From Mesostigma viride (Eukaryota > Streptophyta > Mesostigmatophyceae > Mesostigmatales > Mesostigmataceae): 64,000 nt of DNA. Made by a program: the position numbers and the translations under genes. The first letter of the stretch is position 1; the number at the start of each line of letters is the position of its first letter. The stretch covers positions 511,001-575,000 of the forward strand of contig RPFO01000199.1 of NCBI GenBank assembly GCA_009746045.1. Direction: 5' to 3'. Below the pieces are notes generated by a model. That model had not been told where the DNA came from. It was given only the letters and a program-made list of their open reading frames with translations, and did no database searches. This document shows, piece after piece, positions 42,010-52,177 of the stretch.

Positions 42010-42355
42010 AAAAAGCGTATTTTTGGCCCAAAAATTAATAACTCAAAGGGATGTGCTGATTTTGTTGATCCAATTAGGTAGAAACCATGTCCCATGACAT
42101 TTTTATATGGGTATTACTTTTTTCATGCAAGTGGTTCTCCAACTGTTCTGGGCAAGATGTGCCCCGGACAGCGTTTTTTTCTATTTTTAGCTCATAGCCG
42201 GTGGATGGCTGGGGGTAGTACCCCCAACAAGTGGTGGTATGCATGCCCAAACATCATGTTTATGGTCCCCAAACATCATTCAGTGGTTGTCAGTTGCATT
42301 TCTGTAGTTATGAGGGGGCTTCAGTTTTGATGCATTTCCATATGGGACCCTCCCC
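42010..42355. repeat. Dispersed repeat, inverse copy of 27390-27830
   Basis: The stretch with 'CTATTTTTAGCTCATAGCCG' and 'GGGGGTAGTACCCCC' matches the complement of 27490-27560. The right limit is the LINE-type hairpin at 42362. Confidence 0.5.
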
Positions 42356-42407
42356 TTAATTAGGAACATGACTCCGTTGGGAGTACATGTAGCACATATC
42401 CCTGAGA

Positions 42408-44787
42408 CGCTGCCATTTTTGCGGGCTTTGCGGCCCGTGCCCCGTTGCTGGCGGCCCGGCACCTGCGGGCCATGCCCCGCCGCCGCCCCGGCCCGCTCTA
42501 CCGCCAGGACCCCAAGGTCTTGGCCGCCCGGCACCGCCTCAAGCGTAACCGGGACCCGCTGCAGAAACCAGTGCTCAAGGCCGCCCTCGTGGAGGCCTAC
42601 GAGCACGCTCAGGACGCGGAGGCGGCCCAGTGCATCGCGGATGCCAAGGCCTGCCAAGCTCGCAACCACGGCAAGGACATGTGGTACCACCTCGACCGGC
42701 TCGGCGGCCGGCGGCAGCGCACCCCGGTGGAGCACACGGGGGACGGCACGGCGCCGGTCAGCCTTGACCGCTGGTTGGCCCACAATGTTTCCTTGACCGG
42801 TGGGGCTCGCGCCCCCCCCCCGCCGCTTCACCCCGAGACGGCCGCCCGCCTTGGGGTTGCCGGACCCCCGCCGCCGCCAGCGCCCCCCTCCTCGGCCGCG
42901 GACAACCAAGTCCCCGCCTTGCAGGAAGGCTGCCTTGCCACTGAGGACGTCGTCCACCCCTTCACTTTGAAGGAATTGGACGGCGCCCTTGCTCGCCTGC
43001 GGTACGATGCGGCGGTCGGTGCCGACCACCTTTCTGCTGAGCTGCTGAAGACCCCTGATCCGGCGGTTAGGGATCTTCTGCTGGCGTTCTGCAACCGTGT
43101 CCTGCTCTCTGACGAGCCTCCGCCTGCTGAGTGGCAGACGGCCATCCGCGTCATGCTGTACAAGAAGGGCTCTGCTGCTGACCCCAGTAACTACCGGGGT
43201 GTCTGCCTCCAGAGCGCCGCGCTGAAGGTCTTCATGCGCATGATGCTGCACAGGCTCCGCGCCGCGCTGGACCCACACCTGGGTGAGTCTCAGATGGGTT
43301 TCCGTCGTGGTCGTAACATTGTCACGGCTGTGTTTGTCGCGCGCCGGTTGATGGAGGAGGTGCGTCGCCTTCCCCCTGACAGTTTGCCGCTGGTCTTCAT
43401 TTTTGTTGACTATATCAAGGCCTTTGACACGGTCCTCTGGGAGGCTCTTTGGGCCATCCTAGCTCTGGATCGAGTGCCACCTGTGTTATTGCTGCCATTC
43501 GCCGACTGTATGAGGGCTCACGGGCAGTAGTGCGGACTGCGGAAGGCACCACCCCACCATTCCCCCTTCACCACGGGGTGTGGCAAGATTGTGTCCTGTC
43601 CCCATACCTGTTCATTACTGTCGTGGACCACGGCATGCGCCGAGCACGTGCGCGCTTTACTGCTCGGTTCGAGCCAGGCTTGGACATCCTTATTAACGAG
43701 AAAGAGCACGGCGGGGTTGAACCTGGCTACCGCCTGGCCGACCTGATTTATGCGGATGACACCACCCTCATCGCGCGCCCCGAGCACATTCAGACCTGGC
43801 TGGACTGTCTGGGCCTGGAGGCGAGGGCGGTGGGGTTGGAGATTAGTGTCAAAACTGAGGCGATGGTGATTGGGGCCTCCAGTTGCCCACCGCTGCCGCG
43901 CCTGCTCGACGGGACGGACGTCCCGTTCCGCGATCGCTTCAAACTGTTGGGGAGCATGCTCCCTGACACCGCCGACGATGTGGACATCCTCATCGGCCTG
44001 GCCTGGGCCAGGCTCCGTTCGCTCAACACCTACTGGCGCTCTAAGGGCCTGCATGGGCGAGCACCGCAAGCAGCAGGCTCTTCAAGGTCCTCGTCCTCAC
44101 GGTGCTCACGTATGGCGCCGAGGCGTGGACACTCACCCCCACACTGGCATCTAGGCTAGACGGCACAGTTTACAGGATGCTCCGACAGGTCCTGAGCGTA
44201 GGGTTTTCCAAGCGCCCGTCATGCATCATCATAGTCTTTGTATCAGGGCATGCCTCGCATTTCGGACAAGATTATTAGGCAGCGTAGGATAGCATTTGTA
44301 GGACACCTTGCTCGCACCAGCCAGGTCGACACCGCCCTTGGTCTGGCAGGCCCCTAGCGGCTTGGCCAGCCAGGGCGGCAAATTCTGACCTGCATGGCCT
44401 GGCCCCAAGGGCATTCCCAAAAGGGTAGGGAAACATGCTACGAACTACGTCCAGATGTTGTTGGATGACCTAGTGGTCCCAGCCCAGTTTGAATACCGCA
44501 TCCACTCTCTCTCCCTTCTTGGGACTGCCATGCAGAACAAGACGCGGTGGAAGAACTTAGATTGTCAAGGCTCACACGCCCGACCCTGTGGGCAAGCCAC
44601 CTCCTCCCTCCAAGAGGAGGAGGCGTTTTGATGAGTAGGGTAGTTAGGATTTTTCTGTAGACTAGATAGATTAGCGTTAGGTTAGTCCGATTACGCGGCT
44701 CTCTCGGCACTCCACCACCATCAAGCAATATGTGCTACATGATCTCCCAATGGAGGCATGTTATAATTTAATTTAATTTAATTTATT
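42408..44787 (+). mobile_element. APE-type LINE, copy 3, 5'-truncated
   Basis: It is flanked by the direct repeat ATCCCTGAGA (42398-42407 and 44788-44797). It carries ORF2 from the linker after the endonuclease to the C terminus, the 3' hairpin and an (AATTT)n tail at about 44760-44787. Confidence 0.9.
42445..44630 (+). pseudogene. APE-LINE ORF2 (linker and RT), frameshifted
   Basis: Frame one (42445-43530) runs from the linker through 'YKKGSAADPSNYRGVCL' to motif A 'FVDYIKAFDTV' near 43410 and breaks at a one-base deletion near 43486. Frame two (to 44159) has motif B 'HHGVWQDCVLSPYLF' near 43575, again with Asp in place of the Gly of QG, and motif C 'LIYADDTTL' near 43745. It breaks near 44050. 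C-terminal residues recur in a third frame to about 44630. The copy is dead. Confidence 0.85.
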
Positions 44788-44930
44788 ATCCCTGAGAAGG
44801 GGTATATGGCTTTTAATACATTCTGGGCTACTTCCTGCTTGAAGGGTAGGATGTAAACTACACCTGCTCTAGGTGCACCAAGGGCACCTGCACCACCATG
44901 ATCTCTCAGAGTTCAATTAAGGCCTGTCAT

Positions 44931-45757
44931 GGGGTGGACTTTAATTATGCTGTGCCCATGCAGGGAGCCTCGTATTTCGGACGAGATTAGGCAGCGTAGG
45001 ATATAGCATTTGTAGGACATCTTGCTCGCACCAGCCAGGTCGACACCGCCCTTGGTCTGGCCGGCCCCCAGCGGCTTGGCCAACCCGGGCGGCATATCCT
45101 TACCTGGCCTGGCCCCAAGGACATTCCCAGGAAGCTAGGTAAACCTGCCATGAACTACACCCAGATGTTGCTGGCCGACCTAGTGGTCCCAGCCCAGTTT
45201 GAACACCGCATCCACTCCCTCTCCCTTCTTTGGACTGCCATGCAGAACAAGAAGAGGTGGCAGAAGATTGTCCAGGCTCACACGCCAGCCCCTGTGGGCA
45301 AGCCCACCCCCCCCAAGAGGAAGGGGCGTTTTGCTGAGTAGCGTAGTTAGGATTTTCTAGACTAGATAGCTTAGAATTAGGTAAGGTCGATTACGCGGCT
45401 TCTCCCATGCACCTCCACCCACCCAACATGGAATATGTGCTACATGACCTCCCAACGAAGGCATGTTATAATTTAATTTAATTTAATTTAATTTAATGCA
45501 GGGAGTTACTTTCTGCTGAGAAGCCATGCCCTAGCCGGCAGCCTTTGTATAGCCATGCTGATCTTCCCCCCCTATGTATGCCAGCACCTTTCGGTAGGTG
45601 CTAGGATAGCCATAGTGGTGTGCAGGTGCACTTTTTGCACCCAGAGCAGGTGTAGTTTACACCCTACCCTTGCAGGAAGTAGCCCAGAGTGTATATTACA
45701 AGCCATATACCCCTTCTCAGGGCTATGTGCTACATATACTCCCAACATGGGCAAAGC
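44931..45757 (+). mobile_element. Type II 3' untranslated end (plus), split by a LINE fragment
   Basis: 'ATGCTGTGCCCATGCAGGGA' and, after the insert, 'GCTGAGAAGCCATGCCCTAG' through 'GTGCTACATATACTCCCAAC' match the type II untranslated region at 51720-51968. The tail is missing. It holds the 528-bp LINE insert at 44968-45495. Confidence 0.75.
44968..45495 (+). mobile_element. APE-type LINE, 528-bp 3' fragment
   Basis: It contains the last 100 or so ORF2 codons ('QKIVQAHTPAPVGKP'), then the 3' hairpin and (AATTT)n. It is flanked by ATGCAGGGAG (44958-44967 and 45496-45505). Confidence 0.9.
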
Positions 45758-45779
45758 ATGGCTGACTCATAGCGGATGA

Positions 45780-46190
45780 ACCACGAGCCACGAGCCATGC
45801 ACGAGGTAGCCATGGCTGACGGCGGAGCTCATAACTTTCACGTTTGGGCACCAAATTCGGCTGTGAATATCGCAATCGCTTTGTCTTTCTAAGACGCACA
45901 CGTTAATATAATTTTCCGAAGCTATTACGCAATATATGACGAGCAATCGCTCCTCGACGCAACGCAGCCTGGCGGCTTCGCTAAGCCATGAAAATACGTC
46001 TGCAGCTCCGCGGCTGCAGCTTTGCCCTCAGGTCCGGCAGGCAGCGGTGACACTAGTCGCGCACTGGTGGTCGCCCCGAACCCTCCCGGGCTTAATGCCT
46101 CGCGCCCTCTGCATCGCCTGAGCCCAAACGCAGCCGCCCAGCCGAACCTAGCTGGTCTGAGCGCGACTTTGACGTTGACAGGTTATTTTC
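45780..46190 (+). mobile_element. Type II 5' leader and ORF1 start, relic
   Basis: The ACGAGCC-rich leader and the ATG at 45937 ('MTSNRSSTQRSLAASLSHEN') match 30424-30700. The frame shifts near 46030. Downstream the sequence leaves the family. Confidence 0.65.
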
Positions 46191-46489
46191 CATTTGACGT
46201 CGACAGACCCGGCTATTTCCACATGCCACCCATCAAGATACTGGAGCTCGTGTTTCACGGGTCACATGCCTCGCAGCTCAATTGAAAAACCCACTCTTTC
46301 CGCGACGGCCGGTTCTCCCACCGCGCATCTGACATCGTTTATTCAGCCAACCTGGCCGGCTGGTCTCGCCCCCGCCTTCAGCTTGCCGCTCTCTTTACCA
46401 TACTTTAGCGCTCTGCCGAGGACCTCATTCTGAACCCCGCCCCCTTGACCGAATCCACCTTCCTCCTCCACACTAGGAACTCGGCTTTG

Positions 46490-46835
46490 AGAATGGGTGA
46501 GAAATGGTGAGAAAAAGGGTGAGAAAGGTGAGAAAAAGGGTGAGAAATGGGTGAGAATGGGTGAGAAAGGTGAGAAAAAAGGGTGAGAATGGGGTGAGAA
46601 TGGGTGAGAAAACACGTTTCTCACCCGGGTGAGATTGCCCCAAAAAGGTGAAAAAAGGGGAAAAACGTGAGAAAAATCTCAAAAAACAGGACGTGAGATA
46701 AGTGAGAAAAACGGGAGGTGTGAAACGTGAGAAAAGTGAGAAAATCAGGACGTGAGAAAAGTGAGAAAAGTGAGAAAAGTGAGAAAATCAGGACGTGAGA
46801 AAAGTGAGAAAAGTGAGAAAACACAGCGCTGAAAA
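46490..46835. repeat. Degenerate (GTGAGAAAA)n repeat
   Basis: GTGAGAAA words in varying spacing fill the stretch. A complementary array (TTTCTCAC) lies at 50310-50640. Confidence 0.85.
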
Positions 46836-46989
46836 ACACACCCATAATGCAATATGCTGGCAGCAGACACATGCATGCAGTGCCAGTAACAACCGCTGTT
46901 CAAAACAGCACGAACAATAATGATTTTTTCATTAAATGTTTGAATAATTTTAATGTTTACAGCTGCAAGAACCCGTTGATTCAACTATT

Positions 46990-47140
46990 CAACACTGTTA
47001 TGGCGTTATGTACATCTTCGGCATTCAAATATGCCTTTTCAACACAGTCTGTTATGGCGTTATGACATCTTCGGCATTCAATGCCTGTTCAACACAGTCT
47101 GTTATGGCGTTATGACATCTTCCGCATTCAATGCCTATCA
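46990..47140. repeat. Tandem repeat of about 45-58 bp, three units
   Basis: The words 'GTTATGGCGTTATG' and 'ACATCTTC.GCATTCAA' occur three times in tandem with small deletions. Confidence 0.75.
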
Positions 47141-47705
47141 TCAAATACTATATGGTAGCTAGCTAACAAAGCGGGCCGGTCGACAGGGCGTCACATGCTG
47201 ACTTGAAAGTGGAACCGCTTGCATTTTACTCTCGTGGTCCCTGCAAGAAATAAAGCAAACCGACACAATATACGCAAGAGGAAAAGAAATCAGATCCTTG
47301 ACATAGATGTAAGCGTTCTACAAGGAAGAGCTCACCAGCACCTAACGGTCCATGCAGCAAATGTGTAGAACCCAACACTCACTCTTATGGCAAAGCAGCC
47401 CCATGTGGCAAGGCAGCACCATACACATGAATCACACCATGCGCCAGATGTCACACGAGCAAGGCACAACGTTGTCGTCGGATCAGAAAGCAACAAACGT
47501 GAAAACGCTAGCGGCCCAAATCTGAGATTCCGCGGAACACAGAAAATAAGAAAGCTCAGAAGCTACCAGCAAGGGATCGAACATATGACCTTTGGCATGA
47601 TTTCGCGGCTGTGTGAGTCTCCTGATCCGAAGGCATCTCACTTAATTAACGTTTCGAAACAGCCAAACTGCGGAAAATCTCTTACCGGAGAGAGTTGCCA
47701 ATATC
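47141..47705. other. Unassigned DNA
   Basis: No gene or repeat family was recognised. Confidence 0.4.
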
Positions 47706-47920
47706 AAGGAGACAACCAGCGCAGGCCAGAAATCGGGAGAATCCGGACCATGGTAGCTCGAGCCTGCCGTTATCTTGTCCGCGTTTTCGAGTCGTGCAGG
47801 ATTATGAATATGAATGGAGATGGAAATGTGTAGCCTTGTGCATTGAAATTACGGCTGGCTGACGTGAAGAGCGACTACATGACCTACACGGTGGGCCGGA
47901 AACGGCTTGCTTGATTGTGT
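47706..47920 (-). mobile_element. PLE 3' fragment, about 215 bp
   Basis: It matches 30893-31110, with the 3' end at 47706 ('AAGGAGACAACCAGCGCAGG'). It is more diverged than the copies at 30.9 and 35.4 kb. Confidence 0.75.
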
Positions 47921-48435
47921 TTCATCGTGGGCAACGAGTCCAACAACTACTTTCTCTGGGCGGCAAACTGCGGCAAATTGAACGCAAACCTCATCATGAA
48001 ATCTTGACCGTCGAAATGTAACAATCCGACGACTTATGCAGTATGCCGCGTAATTTTCTGTTGCGGGAGAGCCGTTGGGCCGGTTCCCGACGCGGGCGAC
48101 CAGTGGTTTGCGTTAAGTTAACTTAGCTGAAGTTCCCCAAGCCGCATGATGGCTCTCATCGACGGCCTCAGTCTATTGACGCGTCGGCCCGATTTTGGCG
48201 GCACCCAATTTGACCCCAACGGCACCTACCGACAAAGGGCATACGTACGTTTCACGCGCACCACGACCTTCGAGCTCTGCTATGGCGGTGGTGCCGTGGG
48301 GCCCGCATCAGACTGCGGGCCCTTATCTGCTTTGGCGGTGCTGCCGTTGGGCCCGCATCAGAATTCAGGCCCTTTATGCATGCGGGCCATTAATGCATGT
48401 TACTTTTTTAGTCTTCTGCATACAAATATGAAGCA
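47921..48435. other. Unassigned DNA with a short direct repeat
   Basis: Two units of about 50 bp with 'GGGCCCGCATCAGA' stand at 48298 and 48349. No gene was recognised. Confidence 0.45.
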
Positions 48436-48439
48436 ATGA

Positions 48440-48765
48440 GGTCGTGTCCTCTGGATTTTTGCACTGCAAATGGCATTTGCACCGTGTGCAGTTCCTGGAC
48501 GTTTGGAAACATGCATGATGGCATGTGGCTAATGTAATGACTGACTAGCTAGACCGTTTCAGTGGTTTTTCATTTGCGGGTATTTCCTCGTAAATGGTGG
48601 GAAAGCGATCGCAGCAATGGTTCTCACCACTAGACACTCCCGGCCAGTGAAGCTCGAAAAACACGCCCTGATCAAGCAAGCTGTTTCCGGCCCCACTGTA
48701 TAGGTCATCTTACAGTCGCTCTTTGCGTAAGCCAGCCATAATTTCAATGAACAAGGCTACACATT
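48440..48765 (+). mobile_element. PLE 3' fragment including untranslated region
   Basis: It matches the complement of about 31000-31310, so it carries both the 'TTTGCACCGTGTGCAGTTC' part and the terminal repeat. This shows that the two belong to one PLE unit. The 3' terminal 100 bases are missing. Confidence 0.75.
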
Positions 48766-48768
48766 TGC

Positions 48769-49199
48769 ATACTCTTTGCTTGGTTATCGGTGTGCCTTTG
48801 TTTGGATGCAGGGGGGATCGCTGTGCTGACACAACGCGGCAAGGGATTTGCTGGTAGAAGATGCCCTTCCCAAGGCTGATTACAGCGACCCTGCGAATGG
48901 CGACGAGGCCTACTGGTGAGCCTTGTTTTTTGCAAATGCTACTTACGCCGTCTGCTTTGGTTATTTTAATTCAGTCCTATTGAAAGGCGCCTTGGGATTA
49001 GCCATGCAATCATGTTTTACTGTCACAAAGCCAGCCCTAGTAATTAATATCTAGTTTGTTTGGTTTTACCCATCCGGGTGCCATGATCTTGCCGCCAGTA
49101 AAAGCGTCCTGTGTTGTATCTGTTCTATTTTTTTTAATAACCAATACTTAATAATAATACTCTTTGCTGGGTTATCGGTGTGCGTTTGTTTGAATGCAG
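48769..49199 (+). other. Duplicated splice-acceptor-like region upstream of the DUF4216-like gene
   Basis: A 70-bp stretch containing 'GGTTATCGGTGTGC', then 'TTTGTTTG.ATGCAG', occurs at 48769-48838 and again at 49158-49228. Both copies end like 3' splice sites. Between them an exon-like piece ending 'GCCTACTG' is followed by GTGAGC (48918), which could be a 5' splice site for an intron ending at 49199. Splicing is inference. Confidence 0.4.
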
Positions 49200-50145
49200 G
49201 CGAGATCGCTGTGCTGACACAACGTTCAACGTGCTTGCATGGGCATCATTAAACCTGACGCCGCTTGTGCCGCAAGGCATTGTAGCGGCGTGTGGGGGCG
49301 TGAAGCGCTACGCGGATTCTTTCCACAAAGTCAGGATACACGGGTTCAACTACCGCACGGAGGCTGCGGACCAATCCCAGGGAAAGCGGCACAAGAATGC
49401 GGGAGTTGCGGTGCATGGCCCGGGCGGTGTAGACTTTGGTTTCATCACACACATTCTGAAGGCCAGGTTAGAGTACCCACGAGGGGGCTGGGAATGGCAG
49501 CTGTTGTTGAAGGTGGAGCTTTTTGATCGCCTTCATGTCGCTCACCTGCCCCACGAGAGGTTGGTGGTCATCAGCAGCGCACAGGCCCCCAGGTCGTCGT
49601 GCCTTGTGTTGCCAGGTGCAGTGAGCTCAGTTGGGTATGTCGTCGATGAATGCTATGCTCCCGAAATGGTGGTAATCCCTGCCAAACTGCCATGGAGCAT
49701 GGCACATCAGGCGCAATCTGCCCTCAGTAACCATGTGTATCACAGCGTGGCAGCAGATTTCCCCACCATGCCGCAGTTTGAAGTGATTGAGGAGGGTGAG
49801 CCGATGCCACCGCCACCGCCTAGTGGCAAGAAGAAAGGCAAGAAGAAGGGGTCCAAGAAGAAGAAGAAGGTGGCAGCGGCAGACCTAGGTGATGGCGACG
49901 TGGTGCGCCGCGCTGGCAAGGCACCTGCTCGAGGGCGCAGCCGCAAGCGTGGTGCTCCCACAGATGCTGGACCTAGCCAGCCCACCGTTGTAATTGAGGA
50001 GGTCCCTATGGCAAAGAGGGCCAGTGGAAGGCAGCGTAAAGCTGTGAACTATTGCGACACTAGTGGGGATGACACTATGTCATCAGAAGATGATGTTGAT
50101 GCAAGCAACCCCTCGGACAGCAGTTCTGAAGAAGATGACTTTTGA
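49200..50145 (+). CDS. DUF4216-like transposon-associated protein, last exon
   Basis: The frame contains 'VRIHGFNYRTEAAD', 'KRHKNAGVAVHG', 'VDFGFITHILKARLEY', 'LLLKVELFD' and 'IPAKLPWSMAHQAQ'. These recall the DUF4216 order found C-terminal in CACTA/EnSpm-type transposase genes ('TQNSGV.V.G...YYG.L.DI.EL.Y...VVLF.C.W.D...ASQA.QV'). The C-terminal third has a lysine run 'KKKGKKKGSKKKKK' (likely nuclear localisation), 'RGRSRKRG', and an acidic tail ending in 'SSSEEDDF'. No ATG opens the frame near its start; a 3' splice site at 49199 is more plausible. No DDE transposase core is in the window. The family link is from motif order only, and a host nuclear protein is possible. Confidence 0.45.
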
Positions 50146-50269
50146 TTTAATTTGGGCATGACAGCATTGTTTATGGAATGATGTGCTGTTTTATATTGTA
50201 TGACAACCCTATATTGCACCTTTGTGCACCCTATAATGCATATCAAAGTGGTGTTGAGTTTTTTTTCAC

Positions 50270-50642
50270 GTTAAGGACTTAATGAAATAAAGCTCATGAT
50301 TTTTCTCGTGTTACACTCTTGGTGAGAAATTTCTCACCACGTTGACTTGTGATTTTTCTCGTGTTAGTGATTTTTCTCGTGTTGGTGAGAAACTTCTCAA
50401 TTTTCTCAATTTTCTCACTTTTTCTCACTTTTTCTCACCCATTCTCACCTTTTTTCTCACTTTAGGGTTTTTTCTCACCCCAATCTCACCAAAACCCCCT
50501 TTTTCTCACCAAAATCTCACCCTGGTGAGATTTTTTGCCTAGCGTTTGCGGAAAAAAATTGAGATTTTTCTCAATTTTCTCAAAAAATTCTCACAAAGGG
50601 TGAGAAAATTGAGGGTTTTGAGAAAATTCTCAGAATCTGAGT
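50270..50642. repeat. Degenerate (TTTCTCAC)n / (GTGAGAAA)n repeat
   Basis: Words TTTTTCTCAC and GGTGAGAAA fill 50310-50640, switching orientation near 50525 and 50600. The array directly abuts the type II ORF1 copy at 50643. Confidence 0.85.
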
Positions 50643-51549
50643 TCCTAGTGCACCTCCACAACGCCATCTCACAGCACGTGACGCCCCTCGCTGCAGATGT
50701 GGCAGCTGTGGGCCGCACGCTGGCTGCTGAGCTCCCCTGGCACCATTCAGTCCACCGCCACCTCCCCCTCCTCCCCCCCCCCCCCCCCCCACCGCCTCCA
50801 CCGACGCCATCACCGCCCTGCCTGGCAGCTCGGTGACATCGACAACTTAGCGCCTCCAGGACAACGCCATCGCCACCGAATGCCTGCAAAACACCGCAGG
50901 CAGGCACCGCCCAGGCGGTCAAGGACATTGCCGCCAAGCCAGCGCCCGCTGGCATAACTGGGGATGCTCCCCCCACCCAGACCTCAGGGGCGGACATGCT
51001 TAAGCAACACACCACCCCCACCACCTCCGCCGTCGCAGCACAGCTCCAGCGGCAGACACTTGACCTCCGCGAGGAGGCCGAGCTCGCCAATTGCAGCCTC
51101 AACGTCATCGTCAAGAACTTCGACATGAAGGAAGGTGAGAATTCCGAGAAGCTTACACTTGCGTTTGAGCGAGAAATCCTTCAAATGGTCGCATGGGCCT
51201 TAATGGTGAGATCGAGCTGGTCGCCCACCGCCTTCCCCGCGCGCGGGGTAAGGCAGCTAGGGGCGCCCCCGCTCCTTCTCACCTTTAAGAACCCGCGGGC
51301 GGACAAGATTTCTTTTCTCTGACGCCGCAAGCTAGCGGCTCGAGAAGACTCCCTTCACCCAGTGGACGACGACTTGACCCTGGCGCAGCAACAACGGCGA
51401 CGGGAGCTATGGCCGACCTACCTCCAGCTCCGGCAGACCGCGGCGGAGAAGCCGGTGTACTGGAAGGGGGCGGCCATCTACGTCGGCCACAAGCCCTGGC
51501 CAGCACGCCACCCCCGCGGCCCGCCAGCGACTCCAGACGCCCCAGCTTA
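50643..51549 (+). pseudogene. Type II ORF1 protein, frameshifted
   Basis: Pieces in order: 'LHNAISQHVTPLAADVAAVG', a Pro-rich patch, a coiled-coil part 'MLKQHTTPTTSAVAAQLQRQ', the RRM start 'CSLNVIVKNFDMKEGENSEK', and 'GAPPLLLTFKNPRADKISFL' ending in a stop. After a frame change come 'VDDDLTLAQQQRRRELWPTY' and 'KPVYWKGAAIYVGHKPW' to a TAG at about 51549. It is an L1 ORF1p relic with several breaks. Confidence 0.75.
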
Positions 51550-51968
51550 GGGGAATACAGCAGTAGTAGTGTAGAATAGATAGACCATGGCCTTGTACAT
51601 ACATGTACGCCTACTACAGGCACTATACCAGCTGATTCAAGAGCTAGCATTATTTAGTCATGTATACATGTGTGCCTATGATGTACGTGCCACAGTTCAG
51701 ATGATGCCTAGCTTTATTTAGTTATGCTGCGCCCACGCAGAGAGCTGCTATCTGCTGAGATGCCACGCTCTAGCCATTGTATGGCCATGATGATCTTCCC
51801 CCCTATGTCGGGGCCTTTAGGTAGGTGCCTGAATACATAGTGGTGTGCAGGTGCACTTTGTGCACCCAGAGCAGGTGTAGTTCAGTACACCCTACTACCC
51901 TTGCAGGAAGTAGCCCAGAGTGTATTATAAGCCATATACCCCTTCTCAGGGATATGTGCTACATATAT
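50643..51968 (+). mobile_element. ORF1-only element, type II, left part (continues at 58489)
   Basis: ORF1 (50643-51549) is followed by an untranslated region of about 400 bp up to 'GATATGTGCTACATATAT', where the REL LINE is inserted. The 3' hairpin and tail continue at 58489-59125. No ORF2 is present. Confidence 0.8.
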
Positions 51969-52177
51969 TCATTGAGAATGATAGATTACGGAGGTGAGAT
52001 AGGCATGCAACATAAGGAAAAACCCGAGAACTGGGAGAATAACCCTGAAGAAATTAATAGTAATCTGACACAGACATCCAAGGATCACGCCAGCGGCACA
52101 AGGTACAACTAACTATACATCACAAAACTACACGCAGCAACAGCGCTGCCGGCCCACCATGCAGGCCTGGAAGGAAT

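Larger units (their letters stand above)
42362..44930 (-). mobile_element. Type II 3' end (minus), split by APE LINE copy 3
   Basis: Positions 42362-42407 hold the terminal hairpin and 'TGTAGCACATATCCCTGAGA' in minus orientation. The untranslated region continues at 44788 with 'ATCCCTGAGAAGGGGTATAT' and runs to about 44930. The inserted LINE is at 42408-44787. Confidence 0.8.
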
